Assembly (NCBI RefSeq): GCF_034702125.1
Contig: NC_085866.1
Location: 12,365,064-12,429,063 of the forward strand
Origin: Engraulis encrasicolus
Lineage: Eukaryota > Chordata > Actinopteri > Clupeiformes > Engraulidae
Direction of reading: 5' to 3'
Length of the DNA stretch: 64,000 bases
Numbering within the stretch: position 1 is the first letter of the stretch; the number at the start of each line of letters is the position of its first letter. The translations under genes were made by a program, and so were the position numbers. The notes beneath the pieces are model-generated. The model made no database searches, was not told the origin of the DNA, and saw nothing but the letters and a program-made list of their open reading frames with translations. Of the stretch, positions 48,702 to 60,500 are shown in pieces.

Positions 48702-49498
48702 ATGTGAAAGAAAATATGTCAGACATCCACACACTTATTAGAAATAGGGTTGCCACCTCCATCTGACAAAACCTGGGCATTTCAATCTCTCACTATTGAG
48801 CGTTTTGCTTGTAGCCTATGCAATGGCATCCTCCATTCAGTGTCCAGGGAAGTATTTTTTTAATTAATTAAAAACATAAAAACTAGGACAATCAGGAAAA
48901 ACTGGGACAAGTGGCAACACCACTAATGAATGCCACAGGCAAAAGGGTAGCCTATAGAAAAGCACAGCCTTTTTTATTTTAATTATTATTTTAAAACACT
49001 GTTTTTACATCTGCTGTACTGATGCTTTTTTATTTAGTTTTTAACATTAAATATTTTGTAGCATTGTTCTTTTAAAAAGATACTAGTGTACTAACATAAT
49101 GTGCCACATTTTTATTACTAATAAAAAGTTATTAGAATTTTATTGAAATCTGGTTGTAAACCAAGGCTATGCATCAATTTAAACAGACCTGTTTATTTGT
49201 TATAAAAGAACCAAATAAAATATGGGACTGTGTGCCTAAATGGATTTTGCTGTATTGCTCTGCCTCCAAGTATTGATGGCTGGCTCTATTTTGCTGTTGG
49301 CATGCGGCATGTCTGACATCTGCCTAAATCAAAACCTGGGACAAAGTCATGGGCCAAACTCAATATTTTTATTTACTCTAAAATAGACTGAAATGTGTAT
49401 GCATGCATGATAAATAAGACAGGCACATTCCTATCAGATGGTAGTTCAAATGTGCCTGCACACAATATGAAGCGTGGGGCCATCACAACAGGCTGGCA
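48702..49498 (+). other. Presumed ppp1r3d 3' UTR
   Basis: AT-rich, gene-free. The first full AATAAA candidates are near 49120 and at 49214-49219. Confidence 0.45.
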
Positions 49499-49726
49499 GC
49501 CAGGTCCAATCCTCAGGATGTTTTTTCCTACCTTTTTTCACTATTATTTCATATTAGGCTAGGCTATATCTTGGGCCATAACGAGTTCATAGGGACCACT
49601 TCCAACTCTGCCTTGTTTTGTCTCAGGGCCTGGGCCTAAAACTTGTTATGGCCCAAGACCTAAGATGAAGTGATGGAAAAAAGGGTAATAAAAAAAAAAA
49701 AAAACATCCTGAGGATTGGACCTGGC
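49499..49726. mobile_element. Foldback repeat
   Basis: 'gccaggtccaatcctcagga' is inverted at 'tcctgaggattggacctggc'. Complementarity continues through 'cttgggccataac' / 'gttatggcccaag' toward the centre. Left flank and target duplication not resolved. Confidence 0.75.
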
Positions 49727-50109
49727 TCCCAAATTACTGCTGTGCATGACCAACAAAATGTAAATGTTCTAATCATTTTACTACATATTGGTGTATGTGG
49801 GCCAACTGCTTTTGAAATGATCTTGAGTTGAGGGTCAAATGACCCTGCGGTGGCCGTAGAGTAGACCCTGAAAACCTGTGGCCTACCTACAACTTGACAT
49901 TGTTTGGCTCTTCTTCCTATTCCAAAGACGACCTTAGGCTACCTGCTGTCAGTATAAAAGCCTATTGCAGGAAATGGTCAAAAAAGGTAGGCCTACTGCA
50001 ACTATGCTGCTCATTGCAACTGGGTTGCCTATTACAGAATTTGGTCTTTTCATGAAAGTTTACTAAGTAATAAACTCATATTTTCTAGTATGGCCCAAGT
50101 ACAGTCATT

Positions 50110-50300
50110 TTTGCAGCTAAAAATGTATATTTCTGGAAATTCAAAATGGTGGACCATGGAGAAGATACCCTTTTAATGTATGAAAAGTGCAATTTTCCCT
50201 CCCAGTCATAATGAATACTTAGAATTTGATAGTGGTGGTAAGTATTCATGATAAAGGTAACATTAGTGAATGGGTAGCATGAATTCTGGAAATAAACAAC
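50110..50300 (+). repeat. Dispersed repeat family D, copy 2
   Basis: Forward counterpart of 40440-40700 ('aatttgatagtggtgg', 'aatgggtagcatgaa'). Confidence 0.55.
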
Positions 50301-50466
50301 TAATCCTGCACAGTGTAGGCTACACCAGTGGTTCTCAACCTTTTTTTAGCCAAGGCACCCTTTGACTTCATGAAAAATCTCAAGGCACCCCAAACATTCT
50401 TTCTTTTTTTTAATGTAGCAAAATGTAACAAATGTAACAAATACATATCCTTCCATGTAACAAACC

Positions 50467-50484
50467 GCGCGCACACGCACACGC

Positions 50485-50526
<42 letters not shown>
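50467..50526. repeat. (CA)n microsatellite in the hAT element
   Basis: CA repeats with a CACGCA start; non-coding part of the transposon. Confidence 0.9.
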
Positions 50527-50530
<4 letters not shown>

Positions 50531-50838
50531 CTACCCCTCCCATATAACATTCCCTTCTTTTAAAAGGTTACTTGAAAAATCTGCCATCTGTACATGTAAG
50601 CTTACCTACAAACTCATGCCAAATGCTCAACATTCAAATAGCATTCATCAATTTAAGATAAGTAACTTGTTAACATTTTAAACTTCATATTATCCATACA
50701 TGTTTACTGTAATCACATGGCAACATGACAAGTATCATTCATTTCACACAGTGGAACAACTTGCAACAATTTACATTGTTTTTTTTATCAGTATGTAATG
50801 CACAGAACGGTGTTAAAGTCATTTTGCAATCAGGGCAT

Positions 50839-50948
<110 letters not shown>

Positions 50949-50959
50949 GTGACTTGCAG

Positions 50960-52834
50960 TCAGTGGGAGACTTGGGCCTGCGAGGACGAACACAGCCTCT
51001 CTATCCTTGCAGGGGTGGATGACAGACAAACGCGCAACTCTTGATCCAAAGCTCTGAGGCGCTCCCTGTGCTTGTTCTTAATGAACGTCAAGCTGGAAAA
51101 GCTCAATTCGCACAAATACGTAGTGGAAAATGGCAACAGCATGTCAATAGCTGTGCCTGACAATGTCGGGTAATTCTGTTGTACGGAAATCCAGAATGTA
51201 TCAAGTGACATGTCATGAAACTGCATCCGTAAAGTGCGATCCTCTCTCATCTCAGCCAGTTGCTCCTGCGCCTGCATTGACAGGTCGGCTGCGCTCTCCA
51301 GAGCGCACGCATTCCATGGGTCACGTACCCAGTCAAAGCCAGCGAAGGTCTCCGCTGGAAAATAGATGTTAAATCTCTCCTCGAGGGTTTGCAAATGCCC
51401 AGAGATAAGGTCGGAATTTTTTTGGGTATCGGGATGTTGGCTGTACAGAGGGAACATCTCAACTTTCCCCTGCTTCACACGAGACCGCCAGAGTGTGAGT
51501 TTGGACTTGAAGCCGCGCAGTTTGTCCGATGATGTCAGAAGATTTTCCGCTTTCCCTTGCATTTTAGTGTTAAGTTCGTTGAGGTGTTTGAAGATATCTG
51601 CAAGGTATGCGAGTTTCGCCCACCACTGTTCATCTGCAACTAACGCTGCATGTGCAGAATTCTCTTCGGATAGGAACACTTTGAGTTCCTCTCTCAACTC
51701 GTACAGCCTGTCCAAAACCTTTCCGCGTGAGAGCCATCGAACAGCAGTATGTAACAACAGGCTTTGGTGCTCAGCACCCATCTCCTCGCATAAGATGTGA
51801 AAAAGACGCGAGTTTAACGGCCGTGCCTTGATGAAATTAACAATGCCCACTGCCCCGTCCAGTACATCAGAAAGTTCTTTGGGCAAAGTCTTTGCAACTA
51901 ATGCCTCTCTGTGGAGGAAGCAATGCGTTGTGCGAACATTCCTGTTTTGCTCTCGAACCCTGCTGATGAACCCTTTCACATTACCCGTCATCGCAGCAGC
52001 GCCATCGGTGCACACACTGATGCAGTTAGCCCAACTTAGACCTCCCTGTTCAAGGTATTCGGTTGTCACCCGATAGATCTCCTCTCCCGTTGTTTTGTGA
52101 GGCAAACACTTGCAAAATAAAAAATTGTCCCGGATTTCTTCTCCATCGACAAACCTAACACATCCCAACAGCTGTGCGTGGCCACTCACGTCTGTTGACT
52201 CATCCACTTGCAAAGCGAATTTCCCACATTGTCTGATTTTGTCAAACACCACCTCTTCTATGTCTGCTGACATGTCATTGATTCGCCTTGCAATTGTTGA
52301 GTTTGAAAGGGGTACTTTCGAAATCTCTTTGGCTGCTTGTGGGCCCAACATTTTCTTAACCATCGCTATGCATGATGGCATTATCGTTTTTTCGGCAATG
52401 GTATGGGGATCTTTAGCTTTAGCTATTATTTCGGCTACCATATAGCTAGCCTCCTGAGCATTTTTTGAGACACTGGTACTTTTGAGCATCACCTGCTCCT
52501 GTCGGCTGTGCTGACTCTTCAAACGAAGAAAATATTCCCTGCTTTGATCGGCCTGTACTGGGTGATGGGTCGTCAGATGCCTTTTTAACTTGCTGGGTAC
52601 CATGGCCTGGTTGGATAGTGTGTTATTGCACAGCAGACACAGCGGTTGAGGGCAGGATGGGTCGCCGGTGGAGATAAACCCGAACGTGAGGTAATTCTCG
52701 TCATATTGGCGTTTCTTTTTCTTGCTGGTCTCCACCTCCGTCCGTGAATTGCCACACGATGAAGATGAGGAAGTTACTGTTTCAGATTGAGACGAGTCCG
52801 ATTCTGGGGCTTTTCTTTTCAGAAATTTGTCCAT
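50960..52834 (-). CDS. hAT transposase, BED zinc finger (ZBED5/SCAND3-like)
   Basis: Cut-and-paste transposase of the surrounding element. The frame is open from 52906, but MDKFLKRKAPESD (codon at 52834) is the family-like start, giving 624 residues. In order: Lys-rich nuclear-signal-like start and KKKKRQYDENY; BED finger with CPQPLCLLCNNTL then KLKRHLTTHHP; RNase H-like core with DESTDVSGHAQLLGCVRFV (first catalytic Asp) and CTDGAAAMTG (second Asp); HTAVRWLSRGKVLDRL, typical of ZBED5/SCAND3/GTF2IRD2 relatives; and a C-terminal hAT dimerisation region with FSTTYLCELSFSSLTFIKNK. No stop or frameshift is present. Domesticated relatives exist in vertebrates, but the clean TIRs and target duplication argue that this is a transposon copy. 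Confidence 0.9.
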   Translation of the reverse strand: MDKFLKRKAPESDSSQSETVTSSSSSCGNSRTEVETSKKKKRQYDENYLTFGFISTGDPSCPQPLCLLCNNTLSNQAMVPSKLKRHLTTHHPVQADQSREYFLRLKSQHSRQEQVMLKSTSVSKNAQEASYMVAEIIAKAKDPHTIAEKTIMPSCIAMVKKMLGPQAAKEISKVPLSNSTIARRINDMSADIEEVVFDKIRQCGKFALQVDESTDVSGHAQLLGCVRFVDGEEIRDNFLFCKCLPHKTTGEEIYRVTTEYLEQGGLSWANCISVCTDGAAAMTGNVKGFISRVREQNRNVRTTHCFLHREALVAKTLPKELSDVLDGAVGIVNFIKARPLNSRLFHILCEEMGAEHQSLLLHTAVRWLSRGKVLDRLYELREELKVFLSEENSAHAALVADEQWWAKLAYLADIFKHLNELNTKMQGKAENLLTSSDKLRGFKSKLTLWRSRVKQGKVEMFPLYSQHPDTQKNSDLISGHLQTLEERFNIYFPAETFAGFDWVRDPWNACALESAADLSMQAQEQLAEMREDRTLRMQFHDMSLDTFWISVQQNYPTLSGTAIDMLLPFSTTYLCELSFSSLTFIKNKHRERLRALDQELRVCLSSTPARIERLCSSSQAQVSH

Positions 52835-53211
52835 TGTTACAGTCGTAACACACAACCAGTGAGTTACTCTCACTGTACAATGTACACAACTGACGTAACA
52901 TAGCAACGCAACGTGAGCTCAGAAAAGTAACACATTTTGCGGACGTCACACATTCAAGTTGTTTATCTCAGATGTAGACTGTGGCAGCATAAATGTAGGC
53001 CTACAGTGATAATGTTAGGCTAGATGAAAAAAAATCCATTGACTAAGCATTCATTTATTAATTTAGACACCTGTTTATCATATCACACGCTTTGTACATT
53101 TATTGACGTCAATTTCACATAATGTCAGCCACGTTTCTGCGGCACCCCTGAGGGGGGCGTGCGGCACCCCAGGGTGCCGCGGCACCCCGGTTGAGAAACA
53201 CTGGGCTACCC

Positions 53212-54572
53212 TACCTTTTAATGTTTGTGTAATCAAACAAAAATAGTCTATTAATGGTGGTGGTGATATTGAGGTTTACAGAAAGTATAGGCCTAGTGAG
53301 TTGAGTAAATCGATTGTGTACTGTACATTGATACAAACTATTTTGTTTTCAGTATTAATTTTTGAGATGTATTTAATAATATCAACGGCTGTCACTAAGA
53401 CAAGGTGGTCCAGCCTCCCTCTCCTCTTCCTCTGAAGCAGAGATTGACAAGTTCACTCACTGACGTCTGGACCGCTTACGTAACGCTCGCGCTCAGCCAT
53501 GTTTTTCGCGCTCGAAAAGCTGTGGCAACAACAAGCAACCTCCACTTCAGTCAGTGTACCGGTACTTCTGTGAAGTTTATAAACATCCTTTGTCGAGGAA
53601 ACGCCGACAAAACTTTGTTTTAGAACCGTAGAAGACACAGGGTATGGTCTGTTTAAGAGAAAGAAAGTACATGGTGAGTAGAGTAGTGATAAGCTAGTGT
53701 TATGTTGTGTGGCGATTGCTGATTTTACCTGGCTAATCAGTTGCTAACTAGCTAGTCGCTGAAGTGAAGAACATTGGGCAAACCTGTGGTTAGTAGTTCT
53801 ACCTCATCAGCAGACGATTACCTGTCTTGATTGTCATATGTTCATTCTTTGTCAATTGAGATCAGTGCGGCTCGCAAAATTTGCAGAAGACATCACACCA
53901 GAGACTAACATTACCAAACATTAAAAGTAGCAGCTAGTTCGCCGGCTACCATAACGAAGTAGATTATCTGTGTAGTTCTGCTTGCCCGTTGCTAACAGTG
54001 ATATTGAATTAAATGTCACTGCCCCCAAACAATCTGTATAACGGGGTTATTGGATTATTTCAAATTGCAGTGCTACTATGGCTAGTAACTTTTTTCAGTC
54101 AGAAAGAATATGCTCAGGGACAGCAAAATAGTAGTGCCTAGTGTTACGTGTTTTTCCTACGTGTAAGTATTTGATGCCCATTCACATTTGAATTGAATAC
54201 TGTCCGACTAGAGAATGAGTTTGTGAATGTATGATGTATTCATTCAGTGGTTCTTAACATGGGTATATGGCTGGTAATTTAAAAGGGCTGATTTACTTTG
54301 CTCCACCAGTCCGTGTATGAAAAAAACCTGAGCATGTTTAGGCCTATAGCTTCAGCCATAATGCCGGTAGTCATAGGCTAATGACATTGTTGATGGTAGT
54401 ACATATTCACAACAAAGAAGAGATTTTTTGTGAATGGGCAGCATACATTCTGGTAGTAACTTGTGTGTTGGGGGGCGGGGGAACCCTCGGGACCCTCCAC
54501 CTTTGATACACTTCACACTAAACGCTGTGACGTTCTAGTTTTAGATTTTGGGCCCTGGTGAGAAGGGTTCTC
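53212..54572 (+). promoter_or_regulatory. sycp2 upstream region and candidate 5' UTR exon
   Basis: A possible untranslated first exon ends at 53673 ('gaaagtacatg' before donor GTGAGT), with CRE-like 'tgacgtc' and 'ttacgtaa' near 53462-53482. The start exon is preceded by the acceptor TTTTAG at about 54546. The hAT insertion ends only ~300 bp upstream of this region. Promoter assignment is inference. Confidence 0.45.
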
Positions 54573-57500
54573 ATGGCACCTCGCCAAGACCAACAGGTAA
54601 GTCAAATCTAGATTGACTGCACATAAACTGAAAACTCCCAATGTCTTAGGTGCTGTGTCCACATGCTATAGCAGGATATGTTTCAAACACATTGGTTTTG
54701 GCCTTCTGTTTCAATCCACATATCACAAATCCAGCTGAAAATATCCCTTTTAGGGGGTAAAATGCACCTGTTACAAAGGAGTTCTTATTTTTCTCCACAT
54801 GTTGCGTTTCCATCTAAACAGAAGAAAAATATCCACATTTGAAAATATCCGGCTACTTGGAAACAGCACCTTTGTATATTGTAGGCTACAGTCTTATTGG
54901 ATGGAAAAAATAAAATGTTGATCTTGTCCGGGAAACTCAGCATACTGTTTTCCTATCTGATGGCTGTATAAATAGAAGTATGAACTGTTTTTAAAATTGT
55001 AATAAATATTTTTGGATTCCCCCCACTCCCCAACCTCACTTTTCAGATTGAGAAGTTACTGGATGAGGCTTTGAAGCAGAAAAGGTTTCAAGGCTTGGAA
55101 GAGTTCTTGGAAGATAAAAACAATGAAGGATCACCATCAAAGTGTTCCAAACAATTTCTCACCAAGTTGGACAAATTTATTAGCAGGGTGAGATGACTTG
55201 TATCTTGAACATGCACCTGCCAAATTATAAGAGAGAATTTCAAAGAGCCTTACCGTTCTATATTTCAGAAGTAACCTTTACATCAAGTTGAATAATTTAC
55301 CTTGAACAGGAATTGGACCTGAAAAATGTTGAAAATGCTTGTCTGGGTTTTAAACTGCTGCACACATTCGGATCCAACCTGGTATTCCCTGGAGGTGAAG
55401 GGTTGGCAGGAATGGTATCTCAAGGGATTGTGGATAAGATAAGTATTGTCACGATGCACCCTCTTTCCTGTGTTTTAAGTAATTTCCCAGAAACTATGCT
55501 GCCATGATTAATTTATGGTTGTGTTTATTTGTGCACATGGAGCACTGGTTTGACAAAGCCTGGCTGCTGTGGGAGGAGGGAGGAGATGAAGAAAGTGATG
55601 TGCTGCTCCGTCTCACAGAAGACTTCTTTGATGCCCTCATGGTGAGTGATAGCATATATGTCTCAGGAGGATTTAACAAAACCATGTGTGATCTATTCAG
55701 TGAGCAATACAGTACAAACCATTTGGCTGCATGTTTAAATGATTGTGGTATTCAACAGTGATATCTGGTATGAATTTGAATGTTTGCATTTCCATACTGA
55801 CAATATAATGAGAACACTAAGTGCTGTTTTCTTTATCATTTTCCAGGCAATTCATGACAGCGGAAAAGAGGGTATGGCTCTCTTAAAGAAAGCAAAGTGT
55901 TTTTACTGCCATTTCATCCTGAGTTGATTATATCCTGTCAGTTCAATGAGTCAACAAGTGTGTATGTTTATGACAGCAATGACTTGCTGCCCTTCTTACT
56001 AAAATCGCTGTAGATTTGAGTGAGAATGCATTCCAGGCATTTGGCCAATTGCTCACAATTGTGATCATTGCATGCATGACAGGAGAATATATTCTCATTT
56101 GAGGATATCCAATGTGTGAGGTACAAGTAATCACAGCTGTAGTTTATAGCCCCCGGATTGATTTATCAAAATCTTATGGAAAACATCTACATCATTTTGC
56201 TTATATGCTTTGTTAAAAGTTGCAAAATTAGTTTTGGGTAGGGTGCACACATCCAAAAACACTTTGCCAGACAGGTGCCAGACAAAAGTGTCAGACAGTT
56301 GAAGGAGGTAGGTCTGCACACTGCCAATAAACTCCAAAAGATGATCCAGGGTGATCGTAATGTTGCTTTTTAAATAATGGTGGGTTTTTTTTGTTGTTGT
56401 TGTTTTTTTGGGAGATTATTGGCAGGTTGCAGACCTACCTTCACAAGTTGCAAAACTTCTCCTCATAGTTGTCCTCATTCTTAAATTTGTCACATACACT
56501 TAATCCGGTCGGAACTCAAGTGTTTATTTTACCTTTATTTAACCAGGGAATAAAATCACATTGAGAATAAAATTCTCTTTTTCAAGTGGCCAGGGCTCAC
56601 TTGAAAAAGAGAATTTTATTCTCAGTGTGATTTTATTCCCTGGTTAAATAAAGGTAAAATAAACACTTGAGTTTCCACCAGATTAATCTGAATGCTTTTA
56701 CCATAGATAGCTTAATAAAACGTGCAGTTTTAACTTGTACTCTCTCTTGATCTATTCCTTTCGTTCACAGCTGTTCTGTGTTTCACTTAATAGATATCAG
56801 ATAGATAACTAGTTTTGTTTTAGCTGACACACTTTGCATTGAAATCTGTTTTCTTCAGGAACTGAACAGGTTAATGAGTCTTTCCTGACCCTCACTGGCA
56901 AACTGGCGTCTAATTCCCAAGTGCACATATCCGTGCAGAAGGAGGTCAGATGGTTGTCTATTGCAATTACAGTATTTCAGTATCAGACATGTCATCATAC
57001 GGTACATGAGGCCTTAAGATTTGTAATCACCCCCCCCCAACCCCATTTCCCCCAACAGGCAGTCCAAAAACTCAATGCCCTCCTATGTGCAATGCCCTCT
57101 GAACTGAGGAAGGAACGGAAGTCTTTGTCAAAGGAGGATTCAGATGTGATGTATGTGTCTGCTCTTTTAATAAACCTTTATTCAAATAAATGTTTTTTGG
57201 TAAAAAACCTTGCTAACCTCCATGAGATATCTTCCTTTGCAGAAAAGAGCTAGCTGGCAGAATTCTGACATGTGGAGGTAATTGGAGAAAGTCTAGATTG
57301 TCATTTCCCATATTTTGTCTTTTAAAAATCATTAGGAAAAAGTGCCATACACTATGTATGCTAATCATAGTGCTAACATGAATTGGCTGTGTTCCAGACT
57401 ATGATTTGCAAGCTGCTACTCTGGAAGCCATCTGCAGGATGTCATCTGTCGCCCAGAGGAGGGATTTTGTGTACAACTGGTTCACCATGGACTATGTGGC

Positions 57501-60500
57501 CTCCGCCTTCCTGAAGATTCGAGAAGCTCAGTTTGAGACTGTAAGTTCATCCCGCTGTGGCAGACAAGAAGACAAGCCCTATCTCAATGCCCAGCGTTCT
57601 AGCCTTGCTAGGACGTGAAACGCCCAGTGATTAGACACTCTTTGGTGAACTCTGTGGAGTATCCAATCACTGGGCGTTTCACGTCCTAGCAAGACTAGAT
57701 CACTGAGCATTGAGAGAGTGAGTATGTCCCCCGACTGTACTAAGGATCAAAGCTACGTTATACTGTCCCAGGCCAGTAGGTCAGGCTTGAACTAGAGTGG
57801 TCTGACTGGCATAGAGAACTGTCTTTAAAAGTTTATCTCCTGAATTATGCTGTACATGATATTATGCACTGGCCTGAACCACACTACCTGCATTAACCCC
57901 TTTGCATAGAGCCTATGTAATAACCTTACTGTCACCAAAGTTGTAACGGTTATGTCTTAACCTGTTACTTAAGGCTCTCGATTCTGTCATAGCAATGTAG
58001 TTATGATGTAGTTAAGTATTTTCAGTAAATAGTGAATAGGCCCGCCAGCAACCCCATCTGCTGTAAGAGGCTACATCTGGTAGGGTTTTATGTTTTACCA
58101 TGTCTGGTCTGATCTGACTGTCTGTTTAATAAGGAAGAATGTGCCTCACTAGCTTAGTCAGTGGTAAACCTCCTTAACAAAGGACATTTGGCTTCATCCT
58201 AGCAACGTAAATTCCTGTGTTTATTTTCCAGGATTGCAGGAAGTTTCTGAACATGGTCAATGGCATGAAAGGTGACATTGCAAGGTAACTCTTCTACTGG
58301 ATACTGACTTAAGAGTGCACTGGGTTTCTTTTCTGACTTCAGTTTATGTTCAAGTTATTAGTCTTGAGTTAAACTGCAAATGTTTCTTGTTCGGCAGAGT
58401 GTACTCCTACCCGTGCCTGGGGGTGTTTTTGGACCAGCACGAGGTCAGTCTTGTTGAGAACTCTGTGCCATAACAGAGTTGACAGTGAAATTTATGTCTG
58501 TGACTGCTCTGGGAAACAATTTTCTCGGCTGAATAGAACGTCCTGTATCTTAACTCAAATGTGTTGTGTGTACTGCAGCTGCTGATACCATCGGATGAAC
58601 TTGAGGAATTCTGGATAGACTTCAACATTGGAAGCCTGAGTTTATCCTTCTACTGCATGCTCACCAACCATGACGATCATGAGCCTATATCCACAGTGAG
58701 TTGCCAAGCAAAAAAAAGGTTGCCATAGTGACTCTTCCTGGTTCTTACTAGGATTGAAGATGCTGATTGAGTTTTCTTTTGTTTCATTTCAGTGGGAGAC
58801 ATTTTTTCTTCCTGGACATGCTGTGAAGAACTACTTTGTGGATGGTAATCAGACAGCTCAAGGAGAATAGCTTGCTTCCCACAGACTTGCTTGTTTGTTC
58901 CTATTTAGTTTAGACCCATTGCTGTGTTAATGTAAGGGGTTTTACGTAAGCCATGCCCTGCCAGCTCATATCTGATAAAAGAGCTTGTTGGGCCTCTATG
59001 TTGTATAGATGTTAGACGTTTTTTTGTCGGTGTCCGATTTTTGACCCTCGATCACCATCAAAAGTGATGTGAAGTTATTTAACCCCTTAGCGCAGCACTA
59101 TGGCTCTCTGTAATGTCATAGCAATGTTGTTATGATGTAGTTCAGCATTTTCAGCAAGTGAATCGGGTCGCCGGCGACCCCTGCTGCAGTAAGAGGCTAC
59201 CCACAGCCATAACTCATATTTCAGCAGGCATATGAGATTCCTGTAAAATATTTTTTTTACAGAATTTGAATTTTAATTGAATAATTGAGTCTTAAGGAAA
59301 TTCTTCGGGGGGGTTGGGGGTAAGGATTGGAGTATGTTGTGTTGAACCCTATTTTGGCATTGAACATGAATGAGCACAGTCATACAGCTCAAGGCCTTTT
59401 TATTAGAATACCATGAAAAAGTTGATTTATTTCCATAATTCCATCAATAATGTTAAACTGTCATGGATTGTAGATTCATGGCCCAGTTTTTTAACTATTC
59501 CAATCATTATTTTTTTTCTTTTTATATACGTTGGCCTTCCAGCTCAAAAAACCCATGAATTGGGGAATTCGCATTATTAGAATATTGTTATAAAATCACA
59601 TTTTTCTTCATCAAAATTCGGGTCACATTAAATCAGTTGAAATTTGGTACTTTCTACATAACACGCAATGGTCAATACTTGGTTAGGACATTCTCTGTCT
59701 TCATAATGGCCATGATGCGTTTAACATTGAAGTCAATGGCAAAAACAGTGCATGGGAGTTATGGAAGCCCAGATATCCTTGATGCTTTGCTGTCAGCTGT
59801 TCTTGTTTGTTGACCTGGTACCCCACACTTCACTCTTCAATATACCCTGTAGATTTCCATGCCACGTTTTGGCGCTAACTCACCAGTTTAATTCTAAATA
59901 ACCAGAAATGAAACCCCATTGAAAATGAATGGGGTTTAATTTCTGTTGAGTTAGAATTAAACTGGTGAGTTAACACCAAAACGTGGCATGGAAATCTTCG
60001 GGTATATTGAAGAGGGAAGTGTGGGGCACCAGGTCAACAAACAAGAACAGCTGACAGCAAAGCATCAAGGATATCTGGGCTTCCATAACTCCCATGCACT
60101 GTTTTTGCCATTGACTTCAATATTAAACGCATCATGGCCATTATGAAGACAGAGAATGTCCTAACCAAGTGTTGACCATTGCATGTTATGTAGAAAGTAC
60201 CAAATTTCAACTGATTTAATGTGACCCGAATTTTGATGAAGAAAAATGTGATTTTATAACAATATTCTAATAATGCGAATTCCCCAATTCATGGGTTTTT
60301 TGAGCTGGAAGGCCAACGTATATAAAAAGAAAAAAAATAATGATTGGAATAGTTAAAAAACTGGGCCATGAATCTACAATCCATGACAGTTTAACATTAT
60401 TGATGGAATTATGGAAATAAATCAAATTTTTCATGGTATTCTAATAAAAAGGCCTGGAGCTGTATTATCCAAGGCAACAGCTTTGCATGTACCGTATTTG

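Noticed and set aside
48080..48780. Minus-strand frames across ppp1r3d
   Set aside because: Shadows of the ppp1r3d coding sequence.
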